DNA from: Streptomyces sp. H27-H1
GTDB taxonomy: Bacteria > Actinomycetota > Actinomycetes > Streptomycetales > Streptomycetaceae
Assembly: GCF_026627445.1 (NCBI RefSeq)
Contig: NZ_JAPNLJ010000027.1
Span: forward strand, 1-64,000
Direction of reading: 5' to 3'
Length of the DNA stretch: 64,000 nucleotides
The notes under the pieces were generated by a model. It saw only the letters and a program-made list of their open reading frames with translations, ran no database searches and was not told where the DNA came from. Made by a program: the position numbers and the translations under genes. Shown here in pieces: positions 1 to 9,491 of this stretch; positions within the stretch are counted from its first letter, which is position 1, and the number at the start of each line of letters is the position of its first letter.

Positions 1-2
1 CG

Positions 3-86
3 GGCCACACGAACATCGCGGCCAGCCTCCGCGAGATGTCCTACGACTGTTTCCGACGACCCCTCGAACTCCTCGGCCTCTCCTGA
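3..86 (+). pseudogene. C-terminal tail of a transposase (cut by window edge)
   Basis: The window opens inside a reading frame whose last 27 residues begin GHTNIAASLRE and end RPLELLGLS. This tail (GH-x-NIAxxLR, then a Pro-Leu-x-x-LGL ending) resembles the C-termini of DDE transposases common in Streptomyces, perhaps ISAs1- or IS4-like. The family assignment is from memory and weak. Whether the gene is intact upstream cannot be seen. Confidence 0.4.
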
Positions 87-110
87 CCAGCAACGATCCA
101 AGACCAAAAG

Positions 111-128
111 ACTTTGCAACAGCCCTGC
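111..128. repeat. possible terminal inverted repeat of the left-edge IS
   Basis: Twenty-five bases after the transposase stop, the sequence ACTTTGCAACAGCCCTG, read inwards as CAGGGCTGTTGCAAAGT, looks like the outer end of many DDE insertion sequences. The other end lies outside the window, so the match cannot be confirmed. From here to about 660 I see no credible gene. Confidence 0.3.
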
Positions 129-659
129 CCCGGGAGGCGAGTCCGCGATGCAGTGAGCGAGGTACTCAGCCTCCTCTGGAAAACGATGGTGCCCTCCGCA
201 CTGGACCTGACGGCCTGCCAGCCACCGGTCCCGCGTACGGAGGGCATGTTCGTGGTGGCTGGGGCGATCCGGCCACCGGGGGTGTGGCTGAAGGTGACTA
301 TTCAGTGATGCTCATCAGAAGGGGAGAGGATCTCATCATGGCTGTCGTCGGCACCTGCACGTACGACTCGCGAGCGGCTCAACCTCAACACCACGCTTTC
401 CTGCGAGATCCTCTACGTCGTCGAAGCAGACGAGCGATCCCGTAGCCGCAGTCCCGAGACCCCCAGGCCGCGTCTGACCTGGGCAAACACTTGTACCGCG
501 AGGCTCCTTCCTGCGTCAGGTGTACCCCGTGGAAGCGCCGACGTGGCACGACGTTTTGTCTGGTCAGCCCTCGCTTCCCGTCGATGTACCACGAGGACCA
601 CGTCCTTTTGACTGTTTACATAGGCGACGCATTCGGGAGTGATCGGGGCGGCTCCAGCC

Positions 660-839
660 TCAGCTCACCAGTCTGCTGCCTGACGTCGGCTCCATCTTCT
701 TTTGTGGTGTCGGCAACGCCGAGATCAGGGCCTTCTGCACGGTCTCGTAGCCGACGCCATACTTCCGCACGAGCGCCCGCAACGACATGCCACCCCTGGC
801 GTCACGACGGATCGCGGTGTACAGATCGACCTTGGACTT
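660..839 (-). pseudogene. IS21-family istA N-terminal fragment
   Basis: The last 59 residues of a minus-strand frame include VDLYTAIRRDARGGMSLRAL and then a run KYGVGYETVQKAL. This is the helix-turn-helix start of IS21-type IstA transposases (family pattern: VDLYAAIRR, then a helix-turn-helix beginning RxYGV and ending TVRKA). The catalytic DDE domain is absent and the frame stops after about 60 residues. The fragment is fused in frame behind a HAD-like fragment, so it marks a recombination scar rather than a working gene. Confidence 0.5.
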
Positions 840-885
840 CAGCAGCACCCGGGCCCCTCGTCGTGCAGAGCACAACCATGCTCCC

Positions 886-1092
886 GAAGCAAGCATCGAG
901 GTGTTCGCCGCGATGCGCGTGATGGTCCGGGCGTTGTCCTCGAACGGATGTGCCTGCATGCCCGCCGCTTGGGCGGCCGCAACGTTGACTGCGACATCGT
1001 CGATGAACAGACAGGTTTCCGGCCGCACGTCCAAACTGGTGTAGGCGGCCTCGAAGGCCCGCAGGTCAGGCTTCTCGATGCCGATGTGCCCG
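886..1092 (-). pseudogene. HAD-superfamily hydrolase C-terminal fragment
   Basis: About 70 residues carry the C-terminal half of a HAD fold: the motif III lysine in GIEKPDLRAFEAA and the motif IV acidic pair in TCLFIDDVAVNV, followed by the usual AQAAGM helix. The N-terminal nucleophile (DxDG-type motif) is missing because the upstream frame is unrelated. It cannot be an active phosphatase. A separate, full-length HAD gene lies at 5347-5976. Confidence 0.5.
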
Positions 1093-1129
1093 CCACTCCG
1101 TACGTCACCCGCCTCCTTGCAGGTGCCGT

Positions 1130-2095
1130 GATCGGCCACCTGCCGGTCGCAATGGCCTCGCCGGCGATCCTGATCGTGGCCCGGGCCGACGGCGGAACAC
1201 TGAGCCTGGCCGGAGCCCCGCCGCCGTGCATGGTCTCGCGGCTGCAATCGGCCAACCCCTGTGGGGACGCCTGCTGGACCGGCGCGGCCACTACCTCGCC
1301 ATCGGTCTGACCGCCCTGACCTCCGCCGCCGCCTTTACCGGTCTCGCCTTCCACCAACCGGTCCAGCACCCCGACCTCGCCGCGGCCATCGCCGCCGTCG
1401 CCGGCGTGTGCACCCCGCCGCTGGAGGCCGCGCTGCGCGTTCTGGGGCCGCACGTCGTGCGCAGCCCTCACCAACGGCGAGCCGCGCTCTCGCTCGATGC
1501 CTGCGCCCGGGAACTCGTGTTCATCGGCGGTCCGCTACTCGTCCTGGCCCCGCACACGCTGACCGGCACGACCGTCGTGCCCATCGCCACAGCGGCGATC
1601 GTGCTCGCCGGGTGCGCGCTGTTCCTCACCGCACCGCCGGCCGCCCCGCACGTGGAAGCCGTCCTGCACCCGCACGCACTGGCTCGGCCCGATCCGTACC
1701 CCTGGTCTGCGCGCCCTGGCGGCAGCCCTGTTCGGGGCGGGCATCACCCTGGGAGCACCCAACGTCGTCGCCCTCGCCGCCGCCGAACGTCACCACGCCG
1801 AGTACCTCTCGACGATGACGCCCGCGGCGCTCGCCGTCGGCAGCCTGATCGGCGGCCTCCTCTACGGACGCCGCACCTGGCCCTGCACGCCGACGCGTCA
1901 ACTCCGCACGCTCGGTTGCGGCTTTGCGGTCGGTTCCCTGCCGACGCTTGCCGACCCCGACCCCGACCCCGACCCTGCCCTGGCCATCACGGCCGCCGTA
2001 CTGCCCGGCCTCTTCCTCGCGCCGCTGCCGGTGACGGCCTTCCACACGCTGGACTTCCTCGGCCCCCGCCTACTCTCGCTGAGGCGTCGGCCTGG
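1130..2095 (+). pseudogene. frameshifted major-facilitator transporter remnant
   Basis: Hydrophobic MFS-like sequence appears in pieces in different plus-strand frames: near 1140-1225, then 1226-1690 (GLAAAIGQPLWGRLLDRRG, the conserved loop after helix 2), then 1815-2090 (TPAALAVGSLIGGLLYGRRT). At least two frame changes are needed to join them, so the gene is broken. The order of pieces matches a 12-helix drug-efflux MFS protein of the kind common in Streptomyces. A short GACCCC tandem run lies at about 1955-1975. Confidence 0.5.
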
Positions 2096-2391
2096 CTCAT
2101 CGCCTCTCTGGGCCTGGGACAGGCCGGTGGGATCGCACTCGCGGTGCTCGTACCGGCGGCCACTGCTCACGCGGCAGCCGCAGGTGTTGCCGCCGGCGGG
2201 GCCGCAGCCGGGTCCGTCGTGCTGCCGCCACTTCACCCCTGCTGCCGACCGCCCTCCGGTGGCGGCTGCTCAGCCGAGCCGCCGACCAGACCATGAGAGA
2301 AGTAAGTCGGCCTCCCCCGCATAAGGGTTGGGGCGGAGTACGGCGAACATGAATCCCGGGTGCACTCGAACGTGCGCTGAATCCAGTCGAC

Positions 2392-2430
2392 TTGACAGGA
2401 TCGTTACGTGTAGAGATATCGTACGATCTC
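2392..2430 (+). promoter_or_regulatory. possible promoter overlapping a palindromic operator
   Basis: A perfect TTGACA (2392-2397) is followed 17 bases later by GATATC (2415-2420). This sits on a perfect 10-base palindrome, ATCGTACGAT (2418-2427), flanked by GAGAT and ATCTC. It looks like a sigma70-type promoter with an overlapping repressor site. No intact gene follows closely. From 2096 to about 3110 I recognise no gene with confidence. Confidence 0.3.
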
Positions 2431-3116
2431 TCATCGAGTGGGCTAGATGGTCAACATCTTTGGTTGACCTGGCCATACTGTTCAGTTCCGCAACGGGGGG
2501 TAAGGCCAGCACATGCGGTGGAAAGCTCGCCGCGTCGGCAAGGGGTGTGCGGTCAGCCGCCGTGGCGTACGCAGAGTGGCCGGGAACATCGTTGAGGAAA
2601 CCAAGCGCCGGGCGCAGCCGTTTGACAACATCTTCCCCCCGCGCAGTGTCCGCGGATCACGACCAGTCCACCGCATTGCCACCCGGGCGTTCACGGGCGC
2701 CGTCATCGTGATGGCCTTCGTGTCCACCGTCGCGTTCGAGGTTGTCGCCGAAGTTCCGTACTTCATGCAACCGCACGCCGGCGTCTTGGGTCTGTAGATA
2801 GGCATGGGCCTGTTCTGTCTCTGCACCGCTGCCGTCGCGGTCTGCGCGGCGCAGCGGCGCGGCGCGGTCAAGCAGACACCCCGGCGGGCGGTGAAGCCCG
2901 GCAGGGTGGTGATGGCCGTGGCGATGGTGCTGGACGTCGTCTACGACGTGCTGCACATGGTCACCACACGTCGTCACGCTGGGCAGCGAGGCGGGGGTTC
3001 ACTGCACACGCGGAAAGTCTGACGACTACTGGCTCGGCCTGCCCAACGCATGCCTGAGCGCGGGGCGGGTGGAGACCCGAAAGCAAGCGGGGCAGGGGCG
3101 AGGGGGGACGGGGCGA

Positions 3117-3781
3117 TGAGGTGGGCTGCTCGACGGAGAACCGACCGGAGCGGGGAGAGTGGCGGGTTGCGTGCAGAACCAGGCGGTAGAGCGCCGACGC
3201 ACCTCGCAAGAGCGGTCGTGCGGTGGCGCGGGGACCCTTCGCGACGCGCCCTCTTGAAGGAATGCGAGAAGCTGCTTGCCGATCTGCCTGTGCCCACTCC
3301 CTTCAGTGTCGAGGCGCTGGTCCGGGACATGGAGCATGCACTGAAGCGTCAGATTCGGCTGGTGCCTTTTGACGACCCGGATGGAGGGCTGGGCACAGCC
3401 TGCGGCCTTCGAGTCAGGACGCCGGAGTTCACGGTCGTGCTCTACCGGCGCCGATCCAGCCGGAACCAGACCGAGCACATCATCCTTCATGAGCTGGCGC
3501 ACGAGTGGCTGGACCACGGGAGCACCCTGACCGATGAAGAGGTCGAGCGATACGTCCCTGAGCACATCCGGGAGGAAGTCCTTCGTCGATTCCCCTCGGC
3601 TCTGGTCCAAGGCCGCGTGAACTACGACAGCCCGGAGGAGCAGCAGGCCGAGTTGTCGGCGTCCCTGATCAAGCGGTTGGCCCGCCGTCAGCCGTTAGCC
3701 GGCGACGACATGGTCAGCCTCTTGGAGTCCTCGCTCTCCCACCCGGTTGCTCCGCCGCGGCGTGGCTCCAAGAACGAATAA
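3117..3781 (+). CDS. ImmA/IrrE-type zinc metallopeptidase
   Basis: The protein of about 221 residues contains HIILHELAHEWLDHG, a classic HExxH zinc-metallopeptidase helix, with a following acidic segment (TDEEVERY) typical of ImmA/IrrE (DUF955) proteins. In other systems such peptidases cleave or inactivate partner XRE repressors. The frame is open from 3050; I chose the ATG at 3117 because a G-rich stretch precedes it, but a GTG near 3219 is also possible. The next gene starts 9 bases after the stop, so the two are probably cotranscribed. An XRE regulator sits at 6304-7179. Streptomyces genomes often pair ImmA-like peptidases with MAB_1171c-like proteins, and this pair fits that pattern. Confidence 0.75.
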
Positions 3782-3789
3782 CGGACGGC

Positions 3790-5025
3790 ATGCTCGACTT
3801 CTTCAGGTATCTGACCGCGGCAGTGATGACCCTCATAGCCGTCTGGCGATTCCCCGCCGTCCGGTACGGTGACGCCCACCGCCGAGCCCTCTGGGGCGGC
3901 TACGCCGGATTCTCCGTGGCCTTGTGGCTCTACACACCAGCAGCGCTGCACGCCGTGGACCGCATCCCCGTGATCGACCTGAACGCTCTCCTCAGACACT
4001 TCGCCAGCACCGCCGCCATCATCGCGTCCTTGACGTACGTTGCGACCAGCTACGGCAAGAGCCCCGATGCCGTAGTGCCCCGACACGTCAGGGTGTCGCG
4101 CTGGATCGCCCGTGCCTCCTACCCGGTGGGCGCAATCGGCGTGACCCTGCTCACCATTCTCTTTTTCACCGTTGTGGACCGCCACCGGCAAAGTGAAGAT
4201 TTTCTCCGCGATCATGCAGGCGAATGGGGCGCCGCTGTGTATATGAGCGTCTTCTACTTCTTCCCGCTCGTCACAACCGCCGTCTGCGGCTACCAGTGGT
4301 CGCGGGGGGCGCGAGAAGCCGAGACGACCAGTATGCGAATCGGTCTCAGGCTCATGGGAATCTCGATGTGGATGGGGCTCCTCCATACGACGGCCCGAAT
4401 CGTCATCGTGTGGACGGCGGTATTTTTCCCGCTGAGCCGTTCCACAGTGGAGATACTCATTGATCTCACGGCGATGTGGATGAACCTGCTCTTCCTGATC
4501 GTGGCTGTAGGCGCGAGCATCCCCACCACCAGCGTCGTTGCTGCTCGCTGGAAGACATGGAAGACCCTCTACCGGCTTCACCCGCTCTGGTTCGACCTGG
4601 TGAAGGCTTTCCCCGGAACGAGTCTCTACCCGCCCGGGTCGCGCCTGGCCGAGCTGATCCACATGCGGGTCCCCAGTGATGTCCGCCTGGACCGATGGAC
4701 CCAGGACGTCGCCGATGCCTGCGAGAAGCTCCGGTACTACGCCCCGGAGACGCTTCTGTGGGCTGCTGAGGAGACAGCCGCGTCGCACCCCGACCCCGAG
4801 CCGGGCGCCGAGGCGTACTGGATTGCCGCGGCGCTCCGTGCCGCTGCCTCCACAAAGGCCAGCCAGTACGCGACAGGCCCGCTCCAGGAGAAACCTTTCG
4901 TCGACACGAACAGTGAGGCGGCTTGGCTCGTGCGAGTGAGCAAGGCTTACGCGGCCATCACCCCGGGCGAAGCTCAAGAGCTTCTGCAGCAGTCTGCGGA
5001 GCTTAGTCTTGAACCGGACACGTAA
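3790..5025 (+). CDS. MAB_1171c-family putative transporter (membrane protein)
   Basis: This 411-residue protein has an N-terminal half rich in hydrophobic segments (about residues 2-20, 35-55, 65-85, 115-135, 155-175, 195-220 and 235-255) and a soluble C-terminal half of about 150 residues that contains a conserved-looking SRLAELIHMRVPSDVRLDRW stretch. This architecture and its position directly after an ImmA-type peptidase match the MAB_1171c family, whose substrate is unknown to me. The start ATG is 9 bases after the upstream stop. There is no sign of damage. The family call is by resemblance and context, and no transport function is demonstrated. Confidence 0.65.
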   Translation: MLDFFRYLTAAVMTLIAVWRFPAVRYGDAHRRALWGGYAGFSVALWLYTPAALHAVDRIPVIDLNALLRHFASTAAIIASLTYVATSYGKSPDAVVPRHVRVSRWIARASYPVGAIGVTLLTILFFTVVDRHRQSEDFLRDHAGEWGAAVYMSVFYFFPLVTTAVCGYQWSRGAREAETTSMRIGLRLMGISMWMGLLHTTARIVIVWTAVFFPLSRSTVEILIDLTAMWMNLLFLIVAVGASIPTTSVVAARWKTWKTLYRLHPLWFDLVKAFPGTSLYPPGSRLAELIHMRVPSDVRLDRWTQDVADACEKLRYYAPETLLWAAEETAASHPDPEPGAEAYWIAAALRAAASTKASQYATGPLQEKPFVDTNSEAAWLVRVSKAYAAITPGEAQELLQQSAELSLEPDT

Positions 5026-5346
5026 AATGGTGCAGCTCGAAGATGCTATTCGAGTTGCAGGTGCTGTTCCTTGCGGCTGAAGAAGTCGACTCAATTGGGA
5101 GGTCGCGTGAAATAGGAAATAGACCCCAGGTGCTATTGCCGCCCTTCGGATTCGGGCGGGGCCGCCAGTTGCGCAAAGAGGTGGCTGGTACCGTGGGCCA
5201 GACAGTGGGTGGCATCGTATTCCGCCCTGTAAATACCGCCGACCCTGGAAAGCGCAGCGCAGGCGCTGTCGCCGCCACGCGTATGTCAGGGCCGGAACGC
5301 TGTCCAGTACGGGCGGCGCCCAGATTCTCAGCACTGGAGTTCCTGC
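5026..5346. other. 321-base gap without a recognisable gene
   Basis: Open frames here lack high-GC third-position bias and I see no motif. The stretch probably holds the promoter and leader of the HAD gene that follows. Its base composition is slightly lower in GC than its neighbours. Confidence 0.4.
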
Positions 5347-5976
5347 ATGTCTCAGCACACCGGCCTCGTCCTCGACTTCGGAGGCGTGCTCACCACACCG
5401 CTCCTGCCCGTGGTGCTCGCCTTCGAGCAGCGTGAAGGGCTTCCCCAGGGTGCATGCATCTCGGCCCTGTACCAGGATGAAGAGGGCGTCCGGATCACCA
5501 GCGACCTCGAGCGTGGAGCGGTCAGCCAGACCGAGTGGAACGAGATGGCCGGGAAGAAGCTGGGCGTCTCTCCCGACAACTTGATGGGCAGGATCTTCGG
5601 AGGCCTGTGTCCGGAGCCGCTGCTGATCAACGCGGCCGCCGCGGCGCGGCGAGCGGGGATCAAGGTGGGCATCCTGTCCAACTCGGTGGGCCTCGCGCCC
5701 TGGGACCTCTACGACGGCTACGACCTCGACAAGCTGTACGACGTCGTGGTGATCTCCGAGCACCACCAGCTGCGCAAGCCCGACCCCGAGCTCTTCGAGA
5801 TCACGCTCAAGCTCATGGAGATGCCTGCCGAGCAGTGCGTCTTCGTGGACGACACCGAGGCGTACGTCCAGGCGGCGGAGCAGCTCGGTTTCGCGGGGGT
5901 GCACAACAAGGACCCCAAGCAGACGGTGGCCGACCTGTCGAACCTGCTGGGCGTGGACCTCACCGCCGCGCCGTAG
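5347..5976 (+). CDS. HAD-superfamily hydrolase (subfamily IA-like)
   Basis: The 209-residue protein has all four HAD motifs in order: LVLDFGGVL (motif I, nucleophile Asp, about residue 10), GILSNS (motif II), LRKPDPELFE (motif III Lys) and CVFVDDTE (motif IV). The DFGGVL form, with Gly at the D+2 position in place of the usual second Asp, occurs in EHN-domain-type phosphatases related to the soluble epoxide hydrolase N-domain. It probably acts on a small phosphorylated or halogenated metabolite, but the substrate is unknown. It stands alone on the plus strand and a strong hairpin follows at 6008-6048. Confidence 0.8.
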   Translation: MSQHTGLVLDFGGVLTTPLLPVVLAFEQREGLPQGACISALYQDEEGVRITSDLERGAVSQTEWNEMAGKKLGVSPDNLMGRIFGGLCPEPLLINAAAAARRAGIKVGILSNSVGLAPWDLYDGYDLDKLYDVVVISEHHQLRKPDPELFEITLKLMEMPAEQCVFVDDTEAYVQAAEQLGFAGVHNKDPKQTVADLSNLLGVDLTAAP

Positions 5977-6007
5977 CCCCCCGGGCAGGCGCCTGGTCCA
6001 GCCGTCC

Positions 6008-6048
6008 CCGGCCGTTGGCCACCTCGCAGTGGGGTGGCCAACGGCCGG
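6008..6048. terminator. strong hairpin between convergent genes
   Basis: CCGGCCGTTGGCCACC pairs perfectly with GGTGGCCAACGGCCGG around a short loop. It lies 32 bases past the HAD stop and between two genes that converge (5347-5976 plus, 6304-7179 minus). No clear T-run follows, as is common in Streptomyces terminators. The rest of 6049-6303 holds no gene that I can recognise. Confidence 0.6.
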
Positions 6049-6303
6049 GAGTCTGCGTGTTGTCGGTGCGGCTCGGGACCCTGGTCGTACGCGTCAGAAC
6101 TGTGGGACCACATCTGGTACGCGGAAGGTGCCGCTCCGCCCCCGGGCGAAGCCCGGCCGTCGGCTACCTCGACACGCCGCATGGGGCGTGCCCCAAGCTG
6201 CAGCTCAGCCGAGAAGGGCGTCAGGCTGGGGGCGGGAAGCGGCCGGCTCTGCCATGGCCAGGGGCGGACGGCTCGGCGGCGCTGCCAAGGCGTGGCGCCG
6301 GCG

Positions 6304-7179
6304 TCACTGCTCGCTCTGCTCGCCCGGCAGCTTGTTCTTCAGCTCTCCGACGACTTCGTTGATCTTGGCCATCATGCCGGCCGACAGCCCCGCCTGGTTG
6401 CCGCGGGCGGCGAGGCCGAGGATCTGGCCTTGGTGAATCGACCCGAGGAAGCGGATGGCTTCGAGGAATTCACCGGCCGCAGGGCTCAACTCGGCGTCGT
6501 CCTGGAAGAGGGCGATGTCGACCTGGAGAGCATGAGCCAGGCCGGCACGTACCGCATCCGAGGCAGTCGTCGGGGCGCCCGAACGAAGCGCGGCGATACC
6601 ATCGGCAGTCATGTGCGTCGTGCCGCTGTGCTCGTTGACGGCCTGCGCGATCTGCTCGTTGGACGGAGACGTTTGGCCTACGTACCCGTGCTCCAGAAGA
6701 TAGTTGATCTTCTCGCCGACCGTGCGAGGTGCAGACGGACGAGCTTCCCTCAGCGGCCGCACCCTGCGGAGTCCGAACGAGACATCCTGCGCGGTCAGTA
6801 GCTCTTCCGTCGTCACCCCGTAGGCGCGCGAGAGAGGTCCCACGTAGGCATCCTGGAGTCGACGCCTGCCAGACTCCGCGTTGCTCAGCGGCACGCGACT
6901 GGCGTTGATGGCCTCGGAGGCCTGCGCCACGCTGAGGCCGGCGTCGCAGCGGAGCAACTGCAGGTCCACGGCGCCGTCGTAGGGGAAGAGGACGTCAAGG
7001 TCCTGACCAAGTGCCGACGCGATCCCTGGGAGTTTCTCCCCCTTGGGGAACTCCTCGCCGCTTTCCCATCGCGCCACAGTCGGGCCGCGGACACCTACTT
7101 TCGCGCCCAACTCCTTCTGGCTGAGCTCCTTACCCCGTCTGACAGCCCGCACTCGGCTGCCGTCGAATTGACGTGGCAC
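6304..7179 (-). CDS. XRE-family transcriptional regulator with repeated HTH-like segments
   Basis: The 291-residue protein starts with a typical XRE helix-turn-helix (LSQKELGAKVGV, then GPTVARWESG, about residues 18-45). A second HTH-like segment follows (LSVAQASEAIN, then RVPLSNAESGRR, about residues 82-105). A third, EspR/BldD-like segment comes after EKINYLLEHGYV (about residues 156-210). Proteins with several such units in actinobacteria regulate secretion or secondary metabolism genes, or act as partners of ImmA-type peptidases. It is divergent from 7420-7938, with about 240 bases between them that could hold shared regulation. It could be the partner of the ImmA-type peptidase at 3117-3781, but that is inference. 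Confidence 0.75.
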   Translation of the reverse strand: MPRQFDGSRVRAVRRGKELSQKELGAKVGVRGPTVARWESGEEFPKGEKLPGIASALGQDLDVLFPYDGAVDLQLLRCDAGLSVAQASEAINASRVPLSNAESGRRRLQDAYVGPLSRAYGVTTEELLTAQDVSFGLRRVRPLREARPSAPRTVGEKINYLLEHGYVGQTSPSNEQIAQAVNEHSGTTHMTADGIAALRSGAPTTASDAVRAGLAHALQVDIALFQDDAELSPAAGEFLEAIRFLGSIHQGQILGLAARGNQAGLSAGMMAKINEVVGELKNKLPGEQSEQ

Positions 7180-7419
7180 ATGAACTCCTGCGACTTGGCG
7201 GTCTGGACCTCGGGTGGCGACGAGAGAACCCTAACGGCAATCGGGTTGATCGATCCATGCATCTACCGTACGTTTCTGTATCGCGCCTGATGGTGGGGGC
7301 TCTGCTCGCGCGTCGATCCTATGCCCTGGTTAGTCCATCGCTGAACTACTCGCCCTGTTCAAGGCGGGTCCACCGGACCCGGTCATGCAACGGTCCAGGA
7401 ACCTGGAAGGATCCCACCG

Positions 7420-7938
7420 ATGATCCAGTCCCACCCAGAGGTGTTCAACTCTGGCGAGTTCAAAGGCTTCAACGAAGCCCGGCGAATCATGTGGTGCTAT
7501 GAGGCTCGTGCCCGCGTGTGCGAGCGGTTCGAGGAGACGAGCTTCATCGACGATACGAACGTTGCAGCGGTCCACGTCGACAACACCACCAGGGCCGACC
7601 GCGTGTTCCTCGTGGCATTCGACGAGGCCGGCCAGCAGGTCGGCGTTGACACGCTCTACATCGACGGACCGAATCAACACCTCGACGTCGCCTCCGAGTT
7701 CGACCACGACTTCACTGGGATGGACGTCGTGCCGGACTCGGAGCTTGACCAGGCCATCTCTCGCGAGAACGGCTGGGTCGTCAACCTGAAGGTACTGCGC
7801 GAGTACGAGCCCTTGGTCGATCGCCGGGCCACGCAGCGTGCGGTGTTCTTGATGCATCTGCAGGACATGATGAAGACCGGTGATGCCCGCGGATTCCTGT
7901 TTGGCCGGGGTGAGTCCGATGAGACTGATGCGGCGTGA
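7420..7938 (+). CDS. conserved-looking protein of unknown function
   Basis: The 172-residue, strongly acidic protein has no signal peptide, membrane segment or motif I recognise. High GC at third positions and a plausible start support it as a real gene. It has two aspartate-rich stretches (around TSFIDDTNVAAVHVDN and EFDHDFTGMDVVPDSE). It is divergent from the XRE-type regulator upstream and isolated from the degenerate region downstream. I cannot assign a role. Confidence 0.6.
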   Translation: MIQSHPEVFNSGEFKGFNEARRIMWCYEARARVCERFEETSFIDDTNVAAVHVDNTTRADRVFLVAFDEAGQQVGVDTLYIDGPNQHLDVASEFDHDFTGMDVVPDSELDQAISRENGWVVNLKVLREYEPLVDRRATQRAVFLMHLQDMMKTGDARGFLFGRGESDETDAA

Positions 7939-8224
7939 GGGACAATGATCTTGTACATCGGACGACCCTGCTGACCAGGCTGTCGGCGGGGTCGCCTGAT
8001 GTCTGACGCTGTTGCGGCGTCGCATTCTCGCAACGAGGGGGATCAGTGCAGCTGATCCGGGTGTCGAACCCTGGCCGACTGCAGGCGTGCCGTGGACCGG
8101 CTCGCGCCGGTCTCGGGTGACGCCTGGCGGTGAGCTCCACGAGGTCGGGCAGTTCCTCTTCGACGCAGTCGCCTTCTAGGAGCGGAACCCGTGAGCGAAC
8201 CGCTGAGCAGAACGGCATCCTGCC

Positions 8225-8326
8225 ATGGACGACGAGATCGAGAAGCTGCGCCGGCTGCGCACGCGAATGACGGACCTGCAGGCCGCCGGTCAGCAGAGTT
8301 CTCCGCCTGAGGAGACGGCGCCCTGA
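8225..8326 (+). CDS. possible 33-residue small protein
   Basis: This short frame encodes an N-terminal charged helix (MDDEIEKLRRLRTRMTDLQ) and a proline/glutamate-rich tail. A strong hairpin begins over its stop codon at 8319-8347, which suggests a real gene end. It may instead be the C-terminal scrap of a longer, lost gene. Codons are GC-rich at third positions. Confidence 0.35.
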   Translation: MDDEIEKLRRLRTRMTDLQAAGQQSSPPEETAP

Positions 8327-8347
8327 CGGCCTCGTGGCGTCAGGGCG
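8319..8347. terminator. hairpin at the end of the 8225-8326 small ORF
   Basis: CGCCCTGACG pairs perfectly with CGTCAGGGCG around a 9-base loop. It overlaps the TGA of the small frame. Confidence 0.5.
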
Positions 8348-8390
8348 TCGATTCATGCTCGGTACGTGACGGTGTTGCCCTGTCGCGTCG

Positions 8391-8545
8391 TCACAGCGGC
8401 GGGATGAGCAGCGAGGCCCCGCGTAGATGAGATCCGGATTCTGGACCTTGCTCATCTCGACCGGAATGCCGATCGGAACCCCCGTCGTCCCCGAGATCGC
8501 GGCGAGCGTATCGCCCGGCTCGATGGTCGCCCTCGTTTGTGCCGT
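8391..8545 (-). pseudogene. LysM-domain remnant with frameshift
   Basis: Read on the minus strand, the segment gives the LysM pattern IEPGDTLAAISGTTGVP, then NPDLIYAG. A one-base shift is needed to reach the expected ending SLLIPPL and stop. LysM domains bind peptidoglycan and usually end secreted wall hydrolases. The enzymatic part is missing, so this is a decayed tail. Confidence 0.45.
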
Positions 8546-8559
8546 CGGCTTCGACGTCG

Positions 8560-9430
8560 TCCCTACTGGCCCCTGAACCGTAGCCGCTATCCCTGCCGAC
8601 CGAGGTGGAGGGCGGCCTGTCCTTTCCGGCCCCGCTGCCTGCGTCCGCACCTGTGGTCGTGGCCGCTCGGGCCCTGGTTCAGACTGCCCCGGCGACCGTC
8701 GGTGCTCCGCGCCGGCCTTCGCGTCCATCGAGGACCTCTACGCGCAGCTGGCCGTGAAGGCCAGCGCGAGCTCCGGCGCTTCAGCGTCCGCTGTCGACAT
8801 CACCGAGGGCATGCCCGGCATCCCGTACTCGCAGGCCATCATCGAGCAGACCCTGTCCGGTGCACGTCATCAGCTCCGGGATCCCGGCGACTTCAACCAC
8901 GACATGTCCCGCTGAGAGTTCTCGGTTCTCGCCTCGCTCTACGGCCGGGTGTCGCTCCATGCCTGTTCCTGCTGCTTCTGCTCCTGCTCCTGGTACATCT
9001 GGCAGGTGACGGGTGCTGCGGAGGAGCCGAGTGCAGGTGGGGGACAGCGCTGATCGCGCGGAGCGCGATCGGGTGGCGATGTGCAGCAGGACTCCATTGA
9101 GGCTGGTGCGACGCCCGTTCCCATGGGCGAATCCGGTATTGGCACGTCCGGCTTCGTCGAGGCCCTGGCCTACTTCATGGGCACGCAGGCATTCACGCTG
9201 CCGTGCAACCAGCTCGCCGACCGCCCTGGACGACCGTGACCGAGTGGTGGCCCTGTGGCGCTCGCTCGGCATTGTCTGCACGCAGGTCGTCGAGGGGAAC
9301 TTCTGACGTCGTGACTGTCCATCAATCGGGGGCCCGTGCTCCAGCCCTGCACCGTACGGGACTGGAGCGCGGGCTCCTCCTTCTCTTGCCCGGCCCGCCT
9401 CTCGGAGATGGAGTGAGCCATCATTTGACA
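8560..9430. other. degenerate region, no intact gene
   Basis: Short coding-like scraps in different plus frames (8728-8933, containing DITEGMPGIPYSQAIIEQ; 9090-9230; 9230-9306) end abruptly and do not join without frameshifts. The sequence looks like one or more decayed genes of an older element. I cannot name them. Confidence 0.4.
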
Positions 9431-9437
9431 CCCGTAT

Positions 9438-9468
9438 CGACTCGGCGATAACCCTCGTATGCGAGTCG
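9438..9468. promoter_or_regulatory. inverted repeat, probable autoregulatory operator of the TA pair
   Basis: CGACTCG (9438-9444) is repeated inverted as CGAGTCG (9462-9468), immediately upstream of the likely -10 box. A further GTCGA/TCGAC pair lies between 9466 and 9487. Palindromes at this position are typical for antitoxin self-repression. Confidence 0.4.
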
Positions 9469-9491
9469 ACAAGAAGTTGATCTCGACTGAC

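Noticed and set aside
3688..5904. 738-codon open frame on the minus strand
   Set aside because: It lies opposite two well-supported plus-strand genes and has low-complexity, His/Gly/Arg-rich sequence typical of antisense frames in high-GC DNA.
8560..9430. Several 80-190-codon frames that might be genes
   Set aside because: They overlap on both strands, shift frame and show no domain. The region is better described as decayed.
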